A stretch of DNA of 64,000 nucleotides from contig NZ_JAUASW010000001.1 of the NCBI RefSeq assembly GCF_030345705.1, positions 1,302,001 through 1,366,000 on the forward strand, given 5' to 3'. The DNA comes from Pelomonas sp. SE-A7 (GTDB taxonomy: Bacteria; Pseudomonadota; Gammaproteobacteria; Burkholderiales; Burkholderiaceae_C). This document shows, in pieces, positions 17,008-25,459 of this stretch (the first letter of the stretch is position 1; each line of letters begins with the position of its first letter). The notes beneath the pieces are model-generated. The model did no database searches. It had not been told where the DNA came from and saw only the letters and a program-made list of their open reading frames with translations. The position numbers were made by a program, and so were the translations under genes.

Positions 17008-17348
17008 GCCCCATTCCCGACCTGCTGTTCGCCCGCTGCGAACCCCGGCGTGATGCGATCGCCGCCGCCCAGCTGGACACCTGGCTGGCGCAAGTGCCGG
17101 GCTGGATGCCCGACCCGGACCGCAAGCTGATTGCCCGCCGCTTCGGCTTCGAGAATTTCTACCAGGTGATGGCCTTCGTCGATGCCGTGGCCGAGATCGC
17201 CCATGCGCAGGACCACCATCCCGAGATGCTGGTCGGCTACTCCGCTTGCACGGTGAGCTACAGCACCCATTCGGCCGGCGGCCTGACCGCCAATGACTTC
17301 ATCTGCGCGGCCCAGGTCAGCGCGCTGCCGGAGGCCACCGGCGAATGA
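17004..17348 (+). CDS. phhB: pterin-4a-carbinolamine dehydratase
   Basis: A 114-residue enzyme that dehydrates 4a-hydroxytetrahydrobiopterin to regenerate the pterin cofactor of aromatic amino-acid hydroxylases. The active-site pattern DHHPEM (His71, His72) and the following YSTHSAGGLTANDF are complete. The gene is coupled on both sides by ATGA overlaps, to the M48 protease before and to rsgA after. No phenylalanine hydroxylase is in the window, so its main partner is elsewhere or it acts on other pterins. Confidence 0.92.
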   Translation: MSPIPDLLFARCEPRRDAIAAAQLDTWLAQVPGWMPDPDRKLIARRFGFENFYQVMAFVDAVAEIAHAQDHHPEMLVGYSACTVSYSTHSAGGLTANDFICAAQVSALPEATGE

Positions 17349-18253
17349 GCGTCCGGCACTCGGACCTGGATCTGGGCCTGGTCGTGCGCGGCCATGGCCG
17401 CCACTACATCGTCGAAGACAGCGAAGGCCGGCGCCGTGTCTGCCACCCGCGCGGCAAGAAGAGCGACTGCGTGGTCGGCGACCAGGTGCGCTGGGCCGAG
17501 ACCGGTGACGAAGGCGTGATCGAGGCGGTCGAGCCGCGCCGCAATCTGCTGTTCCGCCAGGACGAGTGGAAGACCAAGAGCTTTGCTGCCAACCTGGACC
17601 AGCTGCTGGTCCTGGTCGCGGTGGAGCCGGTGTTCAGTGAGAGCCAGCTGAGCCGAGCGCTGATCGCGGCCGAGAGCGCCGGCATCACCACCCGCATCGC
17701 GCTGAACAAGACCGACTTGCCCGGCGCCAACGCGGCGCGCGAACGGCTGGCGCCTTACCGCGCCATGGGCCTCGAGGTGATGGAAGTGGCGCTTCGAGCG
17801 GATCCGCAAGCCTCCAGCGCCCTGCTACTGCCCTGGCTGCAGGACAAGCGCACCTTCGTGCTCGGCCCCAGCGGCACGGGCAAGAGCACCCTGATCAATC
17901 TGCTGATCCCCGATGCCCAGGCCCAGGTCGGCGACATCTCCCAGGCCCTGAACTCCGGCCGCCATACGACCACCACGACGCAGTGGTACTGGGTGGACAC
18001 CGAACGCCGGACAGCGCTGATCGATTCACCAGGCTTCCAGGAGTTCGGCCTGCGCCAGATCGATCCGCAGCAGCTACCGCTGCTGATGCCCGACCTGCGA
18101 GCTCATGCGAGCGACTGCCGTTTCTACAACTGCACGCACCAGCACGAGCCGGGCTGCGGTGTTCGAGCCGCGGTGGACAGCGGCGCGATCAGCAACTCGC
18201 GTTATCGCATCTACGGCGAGATCCTGGCCGAGCTGACCAGCAAGCGCTGGTAA
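17345..18253 (+). CDS. rsgA: ribosome small subunit-dependent GTPase A
   Basis: A 302-residue GTPase that acts late in 30S maturation. An N-terminal OB domain (residues 1-80) binds rRNA. The GTPase domain is circularly permuted, as the family requires: NKTDLP (121-126, G4) comes before GPSGTGKST (174-182, G1) and DSPGF (227-231, G3). The C-terminal zinc site is C258-x4-C263-x-H265-x5-C271. Its start overlaps the pterin dehydratase stop. As in many Proteobacteria it is near orn. Confidence 0.95.
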   Translation: MSVRHSDLDLGLVVRGHGRHYIVEDSEGRRRVCHPRGKKSDCVVGDQVRWAETGDEGVIEAVEPRRNLLFRQDEWKTKSFAANLDQLLVLVAVEPVFSESQLSRALIAAESAGITTRIALNKTDLPGANAARERLAPYRAMGLEVMEVALRADPQASSALLLPWLQDKRTFVLGPSGTGKSTLINLLIPDAQAQVGDISQALNSGRHTTTTTQWYWVDTERRTALIDSPGFQEFGLRQIDPQQLPLLMPDLRAHASDCRFYNCTHQHEPGCGVRAAVDSGAISNSRYRIYGEILAELTSKRW

Positions 18254-18259
18254 TCCGGA

Positions 18260-18529
18260 CTACTCCAGCCGGGGCGCTCCAGAGCCCGGCACTTCCCGCG
18301 CCTCCACATCGACCACATCGCCGACGGGCTGGCGTGTACTGCCTCCCGGGCGGTACTGGGTAGCGCGACGGAAGCGGCCCATGTCGATAGTCGGACGGCG
18401 GCCGCGCACCAGGCTCCAGACCAGCAGCACGAACATGGTCACGAGGGCCACCAGCACCAGGCCGACCACGAAGACCAGGGTGAAGACCGTCAGCAGGATG
18501 CGCAACAGCAGGGAGAAGATTCCGGACAT
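18260..18529 (-). CDS. small membrane protein, unknown function
   Basis: An 89-residue protein with a long hydrophobic N-terminal half (about residues 5-42), probably two close helices or one long hairpin, followed by an Arg-rich cytoplasmic tail (SLVRGRRPTIDMGRF). It is 30 bases downstream of the SDR gene on the same strand, so likely co-transcribed. I do not recognise a family. Confidence 0.6.
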   Translation of the reverse strand: MSGIFSLLLRILLTVFTLVFVVGLVLVALVTMFVLLVWSLVRGRRPTIDMGRFRRATQYRPGGSTRQPVGDVVDVEAREVPGSGAPRLE

Positions 18530-18559
18530 GGCTTTCTTTGAAATGGAGGAGAGCAGGCG

Positions 18560-19324
18560 TCAGCCGCGGCCGACGAAGGGCATGGCCGTGGCCATGACGG
18601 TCATGAACTGGACATTGGCCGAAAGCGGCATCGAGGCCATGCAGAGCAGCGCATCGGCCACCTGCTTCAAGTCCATGGTCGGCTCCACCGCCATCTGGCC
18701 ATTGGCCTGCCGCACGCCCTGGGTCATGGGCCTGGCCATGTCGGTCAGCGCATTGCCGATGTCGAGCTGGCCGCAGGCAATGTCGAAGGCCCGGCCGTCC
18801 AGCGACAGCGATTTGGTCAGGCCGGTGATCGCGTGCTTGGTGGCGGTGTACGGAGCCGAATTGGGTCGGGGCGCATGGGCCGAGATCGACCCGTTGTTGA
18901 TGATGCGACCGCCACGCGGCGACTGCTTCTTCATCAGCCGGAAGGCGGCTTGGGCGCAGAGGAAGCTGCCAGTCAGGTTCACGTCCACCGATGTCCGCCA
19001 CTGCTCCACGGGCAGTTCGTCGATGGGCACCGAGGGCACAAAGAGTCCGGCGTTGTTGAACAGCAGGTCGAGCCGGCCGTAGTCGGCCTCCACACGCTCG
19101 AACAGCGCCCTGACTTCCTCCGGTCGGCTGACGTCGGCCGCCACCGGCAGGCAATTCGCCGGATGACTGGCCGCCGCCGCGGTCTTCTGCAGCGCTTCGA
19201 GCCGGCGACCGGCGAGCACCACTTGCCAGCCTGCCTCAGCGAGCGCCAGCGAACAGGCCCGGCCGATGCCACTGCCTGCACCGGTCACCAGGGCGATCCT
19301 GGCTTGCTTGTCGTCTTGGGTCAT
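18560..19324 (-). CDS. short-chain dehydrogenase/reductase
   Basis: A 254-residue classical SDR. Cofactor motif TGAGSGIG at 14-21, NNAG at 90-93, catalytic Tyr159 and Lys163 in YTATK, and Ser147 in NGSISA. The Arg at 40-41 after the second strand (LAGRR) suggests NADP(H) preference. The substrate cannot be read from the sequence. It is followed closely by a small membrane protein gene on the same strand. Confidence 0.88.
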   Translation of the reverse strand: MTQDDKQARIALVTGAGSGIGRACSLALAEAGWQVVLAGRRLEALQKTAAAASHPANCLPVAADVSRPEEVRALFERVEADYGRLDLLFNNAGLFVPSVPIDELPVEQWRTSVDVNLTGSFLCAQAAFRLMKKQSPRGGRIINNGSISAHAPRPNSAPYTATKHAITGLTKSLSLDGRAFDIACGQLDIGNALTDMARPMTQGVRQANGQMAVEPTMDLKQVADALLCMASMPLSANVQFMTVMATAMPFVGRG

Positions 19325-19373
19325 GCATCCGCCTGTTCCAGCCAGGCGCGATGATAGTCAGGCCCGCAGGCCC

Positions 19374-19655
19374 TTACTGCGCCGCGGTCGAACGGGCGGC
19401 GACGCGCTGGCCGTCCAGCGTACGCTGGCCGTCGATCACGACGCGCGGCAACTGTGCCACCGTCTGGTTCTCGCGAGCGCGGGCCACCTGGGTTTCGATG
19501 CTCTGGCCGGTGATCTCGACGCGCGGCAGCTGAGCCACTTGCGGGTCGGCGTGGACCGTCAGGGCGCTGGCACCAGCAGCCGTGATCATGATGGCGAACA
19601 CCAGGGCCAGGCGCTTGACTTGGGCGTAGCGGTCGTAGCAGTAGATGCGGTTCAT
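19374..19655 (-). CDS. small exported protein with two LPRV repeats
   Basis: A 93-residue protein. A basic start (MNRIYCYDRYAQVKR) precedes a hydrophobic signal segment (about 17-35) ending ALTVHADP. The mature part carries the near-identical pieces VAQLPRVEITGQ and VAQLPRVVIDGQ, about 30 residues apart. Small exported proteins with a (L)PRVxVxGx motif are frequent in this group of bacteria, but none has a known function to my knowledge. The ATG at 19655 follows a near-perfect AAGGAGG site. Two similar inverted repeats lie upstream (19714-19731, 19815-19831). Confidence 0.65.
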   Translation of the reverse strand: MNRIYCYDRYAQVKRLALVFAIMITAAGASALTVHADPQVAQLPRVEITGQSIETQVARARENQTVAQLPRVVIDGQRTLDGQRVAARSTAAQ

Positions 19656-19713
19656 ATTGGCCTCCTTGAGCCGTGCAGCGGGTCTTTGTTCTGCTGCGAT
19701 GGACCGAATCATG

Positions 19714-19731
19714 CCCAGGGCAAACCCTAGG
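19714..19731. promoter_or_regulatory. candidate operator, first inverted repeat
   Basis: CCCAGGGCAAACCCTAGG forms an imperfect inverted repeat (CCTAGGG-TTTG-CCCTGGG on the minus strand), 59 bases upstream of the small LPRV-repeat gene. It resembles the element at 19815-19831. A transcription factor site is the simplest reading. Confidence 0.4.
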
Positions 19732-19810
19732 CTCCAGCACCATGCGATCAGAGGCTGGATCGGGCGATGAACTGCAGCTGGCAGTGACGAATGACTCGGA
19801 CGCCAGCCCG

Positions 19811-20866
19811 TCAACCTAGGCAAACACCTAGATCATGGGCCGCAATGAGCAGCTCGTGACTTTCAGGGATCTGGCGCATGCGACCAGCCACGTCGATCAG
19901 CGGGACTGCACGGCACTGCCCCTCTTGCAAAGCAACCATATGACCAAATTCACCCGCCACCACCATGCGCGCGGCTTGGACACCAAATCGGGTGGCTAGA
20001 ACCCGGTCGAATGCCGTGGGGTTGCCTCCGCGCTGCAGATGACCGAGCAAGGTATGGCGCACTTCCAGGTCTCCCCCGAGCCGGCGCTGAAGTCCTTCGG
20101 TCACCCGCTGACCCACGCCGCCGAGCCGCTCGACCGAGCCGGGACCGGATTGGAGGACCAGCTCGCCGCCAAGTTCGTGCGCACCCTCGGCTACACAAAC
20201 CAATGCAAAGCCCTGCCGGCTACATCGATCAAAGCAATGGGCCGCCAGGACATCCGGATCAAAGGGCCGTTCTGGCAACAGCATTGCATCAGCGCCGCCA
20301 GCCAGCCCACCTTCCAGCGCAATCCAGCCTGCGTGCCGGCCCATGGTTTCTACAACCATCAGGCGACCGTGGCTGCGCGCCGTGGTTTCGAGACGGCCCA
20401 GCGCCTCGGCGACGACGGCAACAGCGCTGTCGAAGCCGAAACTTCGCTCGTTGTGCGCAACGTCGTTGTCGATGGTCTTGGGGACGCCAACGACGGGAAC
20501 ACCAAGCCTCGCAAATCGCTCCGCGATGGTCATCGTGCCATCACCTCCGATTGCGATCAGGGCATCGACGCCAGCACGATCCAAGGTTTCAATTGCACGC
20601 GCTGACACATCGCTGCCGCCTGCGCCGAAATAGTGAAAGGGATCCGCGCGATTGTGGGTGCCCAGCAGGGTGCCGCCTTCGTTGACGATGCCTCGCACCC
20701 CCGCCGCGTCCAGCTTGCGCACCCGGCCTTCGATCAGTCCGAGGAAGCCGCGTTCAATGCCGAGGATCTCCGCACCGTGCTGCTCGATCAATGCAAGGCT
20801 GACTGCCCTGATCACTGCATTGAGGCCTGGGCAGTCGCCCCCTCCCGTCAGAATGCCGACACGCAT
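19811..20866 (-). CDS. pfkA: 6-phosphofructokinase, mixed-substrate group
   Basis: A 351-residue enzyme that phosphorylates fructose 6-phosphate. Motifs: GGGDCPGLNAVIR (8-20), GGDGT (107-111), PKTIDND (129-135, catalytic Asp133) and METMGRHAGW. Gly at the fourth position of GGDG favours ATP, while Lys130 in PKTIDND is typical of PPi-type and mixed-group (group III) enzymes. This combination, as in actinomycete PFKs, usually means ATP use without the allosteric control of E. coli PfkA. The ATG at 20866 follows AGGAGAG; an upstream start at 20899 was rejected. It is probably transcribed alone. Confidence 0.88.
   Translation of the reverse strand: MRVGILTGGGDCPGLNAVIRAVSLALIEQHGAEILGIERGFLGLIEGRVRKLDAAGVRGIVNEGGTLLGTHNRADPFHYFGAGGSDVSARAIETLDRAGVDALIAIGGDGTMTIAERFARLGVPVVGVPKTIDNDVAHNERSFGFDSAVAVVAEALGRLETTARSHGRLMVVETMGRHAGWIALEGGLAGGADAMLLPERPFDPDVLAAHCFDRCSRQGFALVCVAEGAHELGGELVLQSGPGSVERLGGVGQRVTEGLQRRLGGDLEVRHTLLGHLQRGGNPTAFDRVLATRFGVQAARMVVAGEFGHMVALQEGQCRAVPLIDVAGRMRQIPESHELLIAAHDLGVCLG
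19815..19831. promoter_or_regulatory. candidate operator, second inverted repeat
   Basis: CCTAGGCAAACACCTAG has 5-bp inverted arms around CAAACA and lies in the last codons of the phosphofructokinase gene. It shares the CTAGG...TTTGCC pattern with the element about 100 bases away, on the path to the LPRV-repeat gene. Confidence 0.35.
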
Positions 20867-20916
20867 GGCAGTACGCTCTCCTGACCGGAATCCTGCCATC
20901 GGCCGAGTGGACGCTC

Positions 20917-20940
20917 AAGCGGCGCCTCCCGGCGCCGCTT
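20917..20940 (-). terminator. hairpin downstream of the coiled-coil protein gene
   Basis: AAGCGGCGCC / GGCGCCGCTT is a perfect 10-bp stem with a 4-base loop, 22 bases past the stop at 20962 and upstream of pfkA on the same strand. There is no clear U-tract, so it may be a terminator stem or an mRNA-stabilising hairpin. Confidence 0.55.
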
Positions 20941-20961
20941 GATCCAGCTCAGCAAGCGCGC

Positions 20962-21672
20962 TTACTTGGCGGCCGATGCAGCGACTGCAGCAGCCTTGGC
21001 CTTGGCTCGTTCAGCCGCGACAGCCTTCCAATCGGCTTCTTCGTATTCCTTGCCGACGCATTTGGCCTTGTGATCGGTCTTGTCGTCTTTCAGAGCTTCG
21101 ATCCGCTCGTTCAAGGCAACCTTGGATTCATTGTGCGGCCCGACTCGGACGTCCAGCGCTGCCTTGTTCTTCAGCAAGGTCTCGCGGAGCTTGTTGTAGT
21201 CGTCGATGCGGGCTTGCACGGCGATCCGACGCTCATCGAAGTCCTTGATCTTCTTGAGCATCTCATCCTTCTTGGTCTTGCCTTCCTTCTGCTCCTGAAG
21301 GAGAAGTTCGTTGGCCTTGTTCAAGCCAACGACGTCGTCATTCAGCGTAGCGCCCATCTTGTTGAAATCGTCGGTGGCCTTGTTGCTGTCGTCCATGGCC
21401 TTCTTGAGCTCGTCCTGACGCTCGTCAAAGGCCTTGATCAGCGGCGGCAGCGCCAGTTCCTCGGACTCGATTCGCTCGTTGATTTCCTGGCATTCACGAA
21501 TCTGGTAGCGCGACATCACGACGGCCACGGGCTTGGGCTTGTCCACGACCGGCTTGCTGACCTTGTTGTTCTTCGGGTCGACCTTGGCCTTGGGATTGAC
21601 CGTGGTCTGGGCCTGAGCCAACGAGGCAACCAGGGCAGCGACGGCTACGGAGATCAGGAGGCGATGCTTCAT
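20962..21672 (-). CDS. exported coiled-coil protein, unknown function
   Basis: A 236-residue protein. The signal peptide ends near residue 21 (LAQAQ). Then comes a Lys/Pro/Val-rich linker (about 25-50), and a highly charged alpha-helical region (about 55-215) with heptad-like patterns (DERQDELKKAMDDSNKATDD and similar) that should form coiled coils. Cysteines near the start of the helical part (RECQE) and the end (AKCVG) could pair. The tail is Ala/Lys-rich. It is probably periplasmic. I recognise no family. The ATG at 21672 was chosen because it begins the signal peptide, though the ribosome site is weak. Confidence 0.65.
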   Translation of the reverse strand: MKHRLLISVAVAALVASLAQAQTTVNPKAKVDPKNNKVSKPVVDKPKPVAVVMSRYQIRECQEINERIESEELALPPLIKAFDERQDELKKAMDDSNKATDDFNKMGATLNDDVVGLNKANELLLQEQKEGKTKKDEMLKKIKDFDERRIAVQARIDDYNKLRETLLKNKAALDVRVGPHNESKVALNERIEALKDDKTDHKAKCVGKEYEEADWKAVAAERAKAKAAAVAASAAK

Positions 21673-21799
21673 ATAAGGACGACTCAGTTGGCGCCCGGCA
21701 GCGGCCGGGCCGGAAATGAAGGGCTGAATCATGCCACGACCCGAGCCCCTTCCTGTATCAGAAGATAATGCCGGCCCCGACGAGTCCGCTCCCAAATCC

Positions 21800-22360
21800 A
21801 TGGCACTCAAAGCCACCATCTACAAGGCCCAGCTGCAGATCTCCGACATGGACCGCCATGTCTATGGCGAACACAGCCTGGTCATCGCCCGCCATCCCAG
21901 CGAAACCGACGAGCGGATGATGATCCGCGTGCTGGCCTTTGCGCTGCACCTGCCGGCTGACGATCTGCGCGGCCGCCTGGAATTCACCAAGGGTCTGTCC
22001 GACGTTGACGATCCGGACCTCTGGCAGCTCGATCTGACCGGCGAGGTGGTGCACTGGATAGACCTGGGCCAGCCCGATGAGCGCCGCATCATGAAGGCAC
22101 ATGGCCGCTCCGAGAGGGTCACGGTGATCAGCTTCGCTTCCAGCACCCCGGTCTGGTGGGCCGGCCTCGAGAACAAGCTGACCCGCGCGCCCAAGCTGAG
22201 CGTCTGGCAGATCCCGGCCGATCAGTCGCAGGCCCTGGCCGCCCTGGCCGAGCGCAGCATGCAGCTGCAGATCAGCATCCAGGACGGCAGCATCTATGTC
22301 TCGACGGCCAACGCCTCGGTGGAAATCCACCCGCAGCCGCTGCGTCGCGCCGACGACTGA
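21800..22360 (+). CDS. yaeQ: YaeQ family protein
   Basis: A 186-residue member of the YaeQ family, starting MALKATIYKAQLQI as usual. It also has the conserved HSLVIARHPSETDERMMIRV, the LWQLDLTGEVVHWIDLGQPDERRI core and the WWAGLENKL segment. YaeQ has a PD-(D/E)xK nuclease-like fold but no firmly established function; early work linked it to RfaH suppression. An upstream start at 21731 is out of line with the family. It is divergent from the coiled-coil protein gene. Confidence 0.92.
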   Translation: MALKATIYKAQLQISDMDRHVYGEHSLVIARHPSETDERMMIRVLAFALHLPADDLRGRLEFTKGLSDVDDPDLWQLDLTGEVVHWIDLGQPDERRIMKAHGRSERVTVISFASSTPVWWAGLENKLTRAPKLSVWQIPADQSQALAALAERSMQLQISIQDGSIYVSTANASVEIHPQPLRRADD

Positions 22361-22378
22361 TTGGCGGACTGCGCCGGT

Positions 22379-23152
22379 TCAACCGCCGTTCTTGGCGACC
22401 AGCTCCTTGACCCAGGCTGCCAACTCGCCATGCTCGGCGCGGCCGGCGGCTTCGTCGGCGGTCGGATCCTTGCCCAGCACACGGTAGCCGAGCAGGCGGC
22501 CCTTGGGGTCCAGCACGGCAAAACTGGGATAGGACTTCACGCCAATCGATTCGTTGAACGACTTGCCTTCGATGGCGATCGGCCAGTTCAGCTTGTACCG
22601 GTCCACATAGCGCTGGGCCGCCGACTTGTCGTCAATGGTCACGGCCAGCAGATTGAGCTCCGGATGCAGTTCGCGGAACTTGTTCAGTGCAGGCACTTCG
22701 GCAATGCAGGGCGTGCAGGCTTCGAAGAAGAAGCTGATCACACTGTAGCGGCCGGTCAGCGCTGATTTGTCAAAGCTCGCGCCATTGAGGCCTGTCAGCT
22801 TGAAGTCCGGCAGCAGCTGACCCGGCTTGACTTTGAATGAAGCGGCATGGCCCTCGAGTTCGCTCTTGACCATCTCGGCCGTCTGGTCGCTCATCCGGAA
22901 CTCGAACGTGCGGCCACCGTCCTTCTTCATGATGGCAACCGACTTGCCGGCCTTCATGTGCGCCATCAACTGGGAATAGCTGGAGTCGTTCCCCTGAGCG
23001 TCCTTGTAACTGATCTTGGCATTCGACGAGATCGAAAAGCTCTTGAGCATTGCCAACTCTTCGGCAGACCGCTGCGTCTGAGCAGGCTCATCGGCCCGAG
23101 ACACCGCCATCGACAACAGCAAGGCACTGGCCATCAGAAATGCACGGTTCAT
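22379..23152 (-). CDS. TlpA-like thioredoxin-fold protein
   Basis: A 257-residue exported redoxin. The signal peptide is residues 1-20. Residues 21-110 form a less conserved N-terminal part. Residues 111-255 are a thioredoxin-like domain of the TlpA/AhpC-TSA type with CTPC at 146-149 and the cis-Pro loop SYPSFAV. Proteins of this type keep periplasmic cysteines reduced, for example in cytochrome c maturation, but the substrate here is unknown. The ATG at 23152 gives the signal; the longer frame does not. It is convergent with yaeQ. Confidence 0.85.
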   Translation of the reverse strand: MNRAFLMASALLLSMAVSRADEPAQTQRSAEELAMLKSFSISSNAKISYKDAQGNDSSYSQLMAHMKAGKSVAIMKKDGGRTFEFRMSDQTAEMVKSELEGHAASFKVKPGQLLPDFKLTGLNGASFDKSALTGRYSVISFFFEACTPCIAEVPALNKFRELHPELNLLAVTIDDKSAAQRYVDRYKLNWPIAIEGKSFNESIGVKSYPSFAVLDPKGRLLGYRVLGKDPTADEAAGRAEHGELAAWVKELVAKNGG

Positions 23153-23320
23153 TCCGAATCCTCCATCCATGGGTCGTTGGGTGCGCCGGATGCTAGGGAC
23201 GCACACCGCCCCTGTCAAAAGTCAGCAGCCAGGGTTTTCATCTCCTCCGTTCAGGTGATCGGGCACTCCACTGGCCAAGACATAGACTGCCGCCCATAGC
23301 CACCGACCTCTGGAATCCCA

Positions 23321-25459
23321 GTGCCCGCCAGCCTCTCTCGCCTCATCAAGCCCCTGGTACTGAGCAGTCTCGTCAGCATCACCTCCCTCGCCATGGCCGA
23401 CATCAAACCGCAAGCGCCCACCGACCCGTTCGAATGGCTGGAAGACGTGCAGGGCGAGCGTGCCCTGGACTGGGTCCGCCAGCGCAATGCCGTCACCCTA
23501 AAAGAACTGCAGAGCCGTGCGGACTACGCGCCCATCCGCGGGCAGATGATGGAACTGCTCAAGGCCAAGGACCGCATCCCGCAGATCTACCGCATCGGTT
23601 CCTCGCTCTACAACCACTGGCAGGACGACAAGAACCCGCGCGGCCTGTGGCGCCGCACCAGCCTGGCCGAGTACCGCAAGGCCGAACCCCAATGGGAGAC
23701 CGTGCTGGACCTGGACGAGCTGGGCCGGACCGAGAAGGAAAACTGGGTGTTCGGCGGCCTGACCTGCCTGGCGCCGGCCTACCGCCAATGCCTGCTGATG
23801 CTTTCGCGTGGCGGCGCGGACGCCGTCGTGGTGCGCGAGTTCGACCTGATCGACAAGCGCTTCATAGCACCAGAACAAGGAGGCTTCTACGTTGCCGAAG
23901 CCAAGACCGATGTCGGCTGGATTGACAAGGACACGCTGTTCATAGGCAGCGACTTCGGCCCCGGGTCGCAGACCGACTCCGGCTATCCGCGCCAGGTCCG
24001 GCGCTGGCAGCGCGGCCAGCCGCTGAAGGACGCTGCGCTGGTGTTCGAAGGCAAGACGCAAGACGTCTCGGTCTCGGCTAGCGTCGACCACACGCCAGGC
24101 TACGAGCGCGTCATCCTTCGCCGCGGCCTGGACTTCTACAACCAGGAGACCCATCTGCTGCAGGACGGCAAGCTGGTGCGGCTGGACCTGCCCACCGACG
24201 TCAGCCCGAGCTTCTGGAAGGATCGCCTGCTGCTCAGCCCGCGAAAGGCCTGGACCGTGGGCGGCAAGACTTACCCGGCCGGCAGCCTGCTGGCCATCGA
24301 TGCCAAAGCCTTTCTGCGAGGCGACCGCAAGTTCCAGCAGCTGTTCGGCCCGACCAAGACCCGCTCGCTGGCCGGCTACACGACGACCAGCCAGCACCTG
24401 CTGCTCAATATCAGCGACAAGGTCGCCAGCCGGCTGGAAGAGTGGAACTTCGCCGGCGCCAAGCCTGTCCACCGCAAGGTCGAGGCGCCCTTCCCGGGCA
24501 CGCTGAGCACCTCCAGCCTGTATGACAGCGAGCTGCCCGACGACGAGCTGGCCAACCGCTATCTGATCAGCTACAGCGATTTCCTGACGCCCAGCACGCT
24601 GTCGCTCGCCCAGGCGGGCAACGACCGCCGCGAGCTGCTCAAGTCTGGCAAGACCCGGTTCGATGCAACGGGCATGCGAGCCGAGCAGCTTGAAGCGCGC
24701 AGCAAGGACGGCACCCGCGTGCCCTACTTCGTGCTGTGGCCGGCCGGCGCCAAGGCCGATGGCAACAACCCCACCCTGCTCTACGGCTACGGCGGTTTCG
24801 AGATCCCGCTGCAACCGGGCTATTCCGGCGGCATGGGCCGGGCCTGGCTGGCCCGTGGCGGCGTCTACGTGATGGCCAATATCCGCGGCGGCGGCGAGTT
24901 CGGCCCGACCTGGCACCAGGCCGCTACCAAGGCCAACAAGCAGCGCAGCTACGACGACTTCATCGCCGTGGCCGAGGACCTGATCAAGCGCAGGATCAGC
25001 AGCCCGCGCCACCTGGGCATCATGGGCGGCAGCAACGGCGGCCTGCTGGTCGGCGCCACCTATGTGCAGCGGCCCGAGCTGTTCAATGCCGTGGTCTGCC
25101 AGGTGCCGCTGCTGGACATGCGCCGCTATCACAAGCTGCTGGCCGGCGCCTCCTGGATGGCCGAGTACGGCAACCCGGACGATCCGGCCGAATGGCGCTT
25201 CATTTCCAAGTACAGCCCCTACCAGAACCTGCAGGCCGGCAAGCACTACCCCAAGGTGCTGTTCACCACCTCGACCCGCGACGACCGAGTCCACCCCGGC
25301 CACGCCCGCAAGATGGCGGCGCTGATGCAGGCCCAGGGCCACAAGATGCTGTACTACGAGAACATCGAGGGCGGCCATGGCGGCGCCGCGGACATCGAGC
25401 AATCGGCTACCCTGCTGGCCCTGGAATACAGCTATCTGTGGCAGCAACTGGGGCGTTGA
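23321..25459 (+). CDS. prolyl oligopeptidase family (S9A) serine peptidase
   Basis: A 712-residue exported peptidase. A signal peptide covers about residues 1-26 (cleavage near AMAD). The N-terminal beta-propeller begins DPFEWLEDVQGERALDWV, the family start. The C-terminal hydrolase domain has GGSNGG with Ser571, a TRDDRV loop with Asp654/Asp655, and GGHGG with His686 as the triad. The start is GTG at 23321; a later ATG (residue 25) would lose the signal. It probably cleaves short peptides after Pro or basic residues in the periplasm. It overlaps the next gene by one base (TGATG). Confidence 0.92.
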   Translation: MPASLSRLIKPLVLSSLVSITSLAMADIKPQAPTDPFEWLEDVQGERALDWVRQRNAVTLKELQSRADYAPIRGQMMELLKAKDRIPQIYRIGSSLYNHWQDDKNPRGLWRRTSLAEYRKAEPQWETVLDLDELGRTEKENWVFGGLTCLAPAYRQCLLMLSRGGADAVVVREFDLIDKRFIAPEQGGFYVAEAKTDVGWIDKDTLFIGSDFGPGSQTDSGYPRQVRRWQRGQPLKDAALVFEGKTQDVSVSASVDHTPGYERVILRRGLDFYNQETHLLQDGKLVRLDLPTDVSPSFWKDRLLLSPRKAWTVGGKTYPAGSLLAIDAKAFLRGDRKFQQLFGPTKTRSLAGYTTTSQHLLLNISDKVASRLEEWNFAGAKPVHRKVEAPFPGTLSTSSLYDSELPDDELANRYLISYSDFLTPSTLSLAQAGNDRRELLKSGKTRFDATGMRAEQLEARSKDGTRVPYFVLWPAGAKADGNNPTLLYGYGGFEIPLQPGYSGGMGRAWLARGGVYVMANIRGGGEFGPTWHQAATKANKQRSYDDFIAVAEDLIKRRISSPRHLGIMGGSNGGLLVGATYVQRPELFNAVVCQVPLLDMRRYHKLLAGASWMAEYGNPDDPAEWRFISKYSPYQNLQAGKHYPKVLFTTSTRDDRVHPGHARKMAALMQAQGHKMLYYENIEGGHGGAADIEQSATLLALEYSYLWQQLGR

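Noticed and set aside
19811..20866. Phosphofructokinase as a PPi-dependent enzyme
   Set aside because: PPi enzymes have GGDD at the first site; GGDGT favours ATP, so only the mixed-group label is justified.
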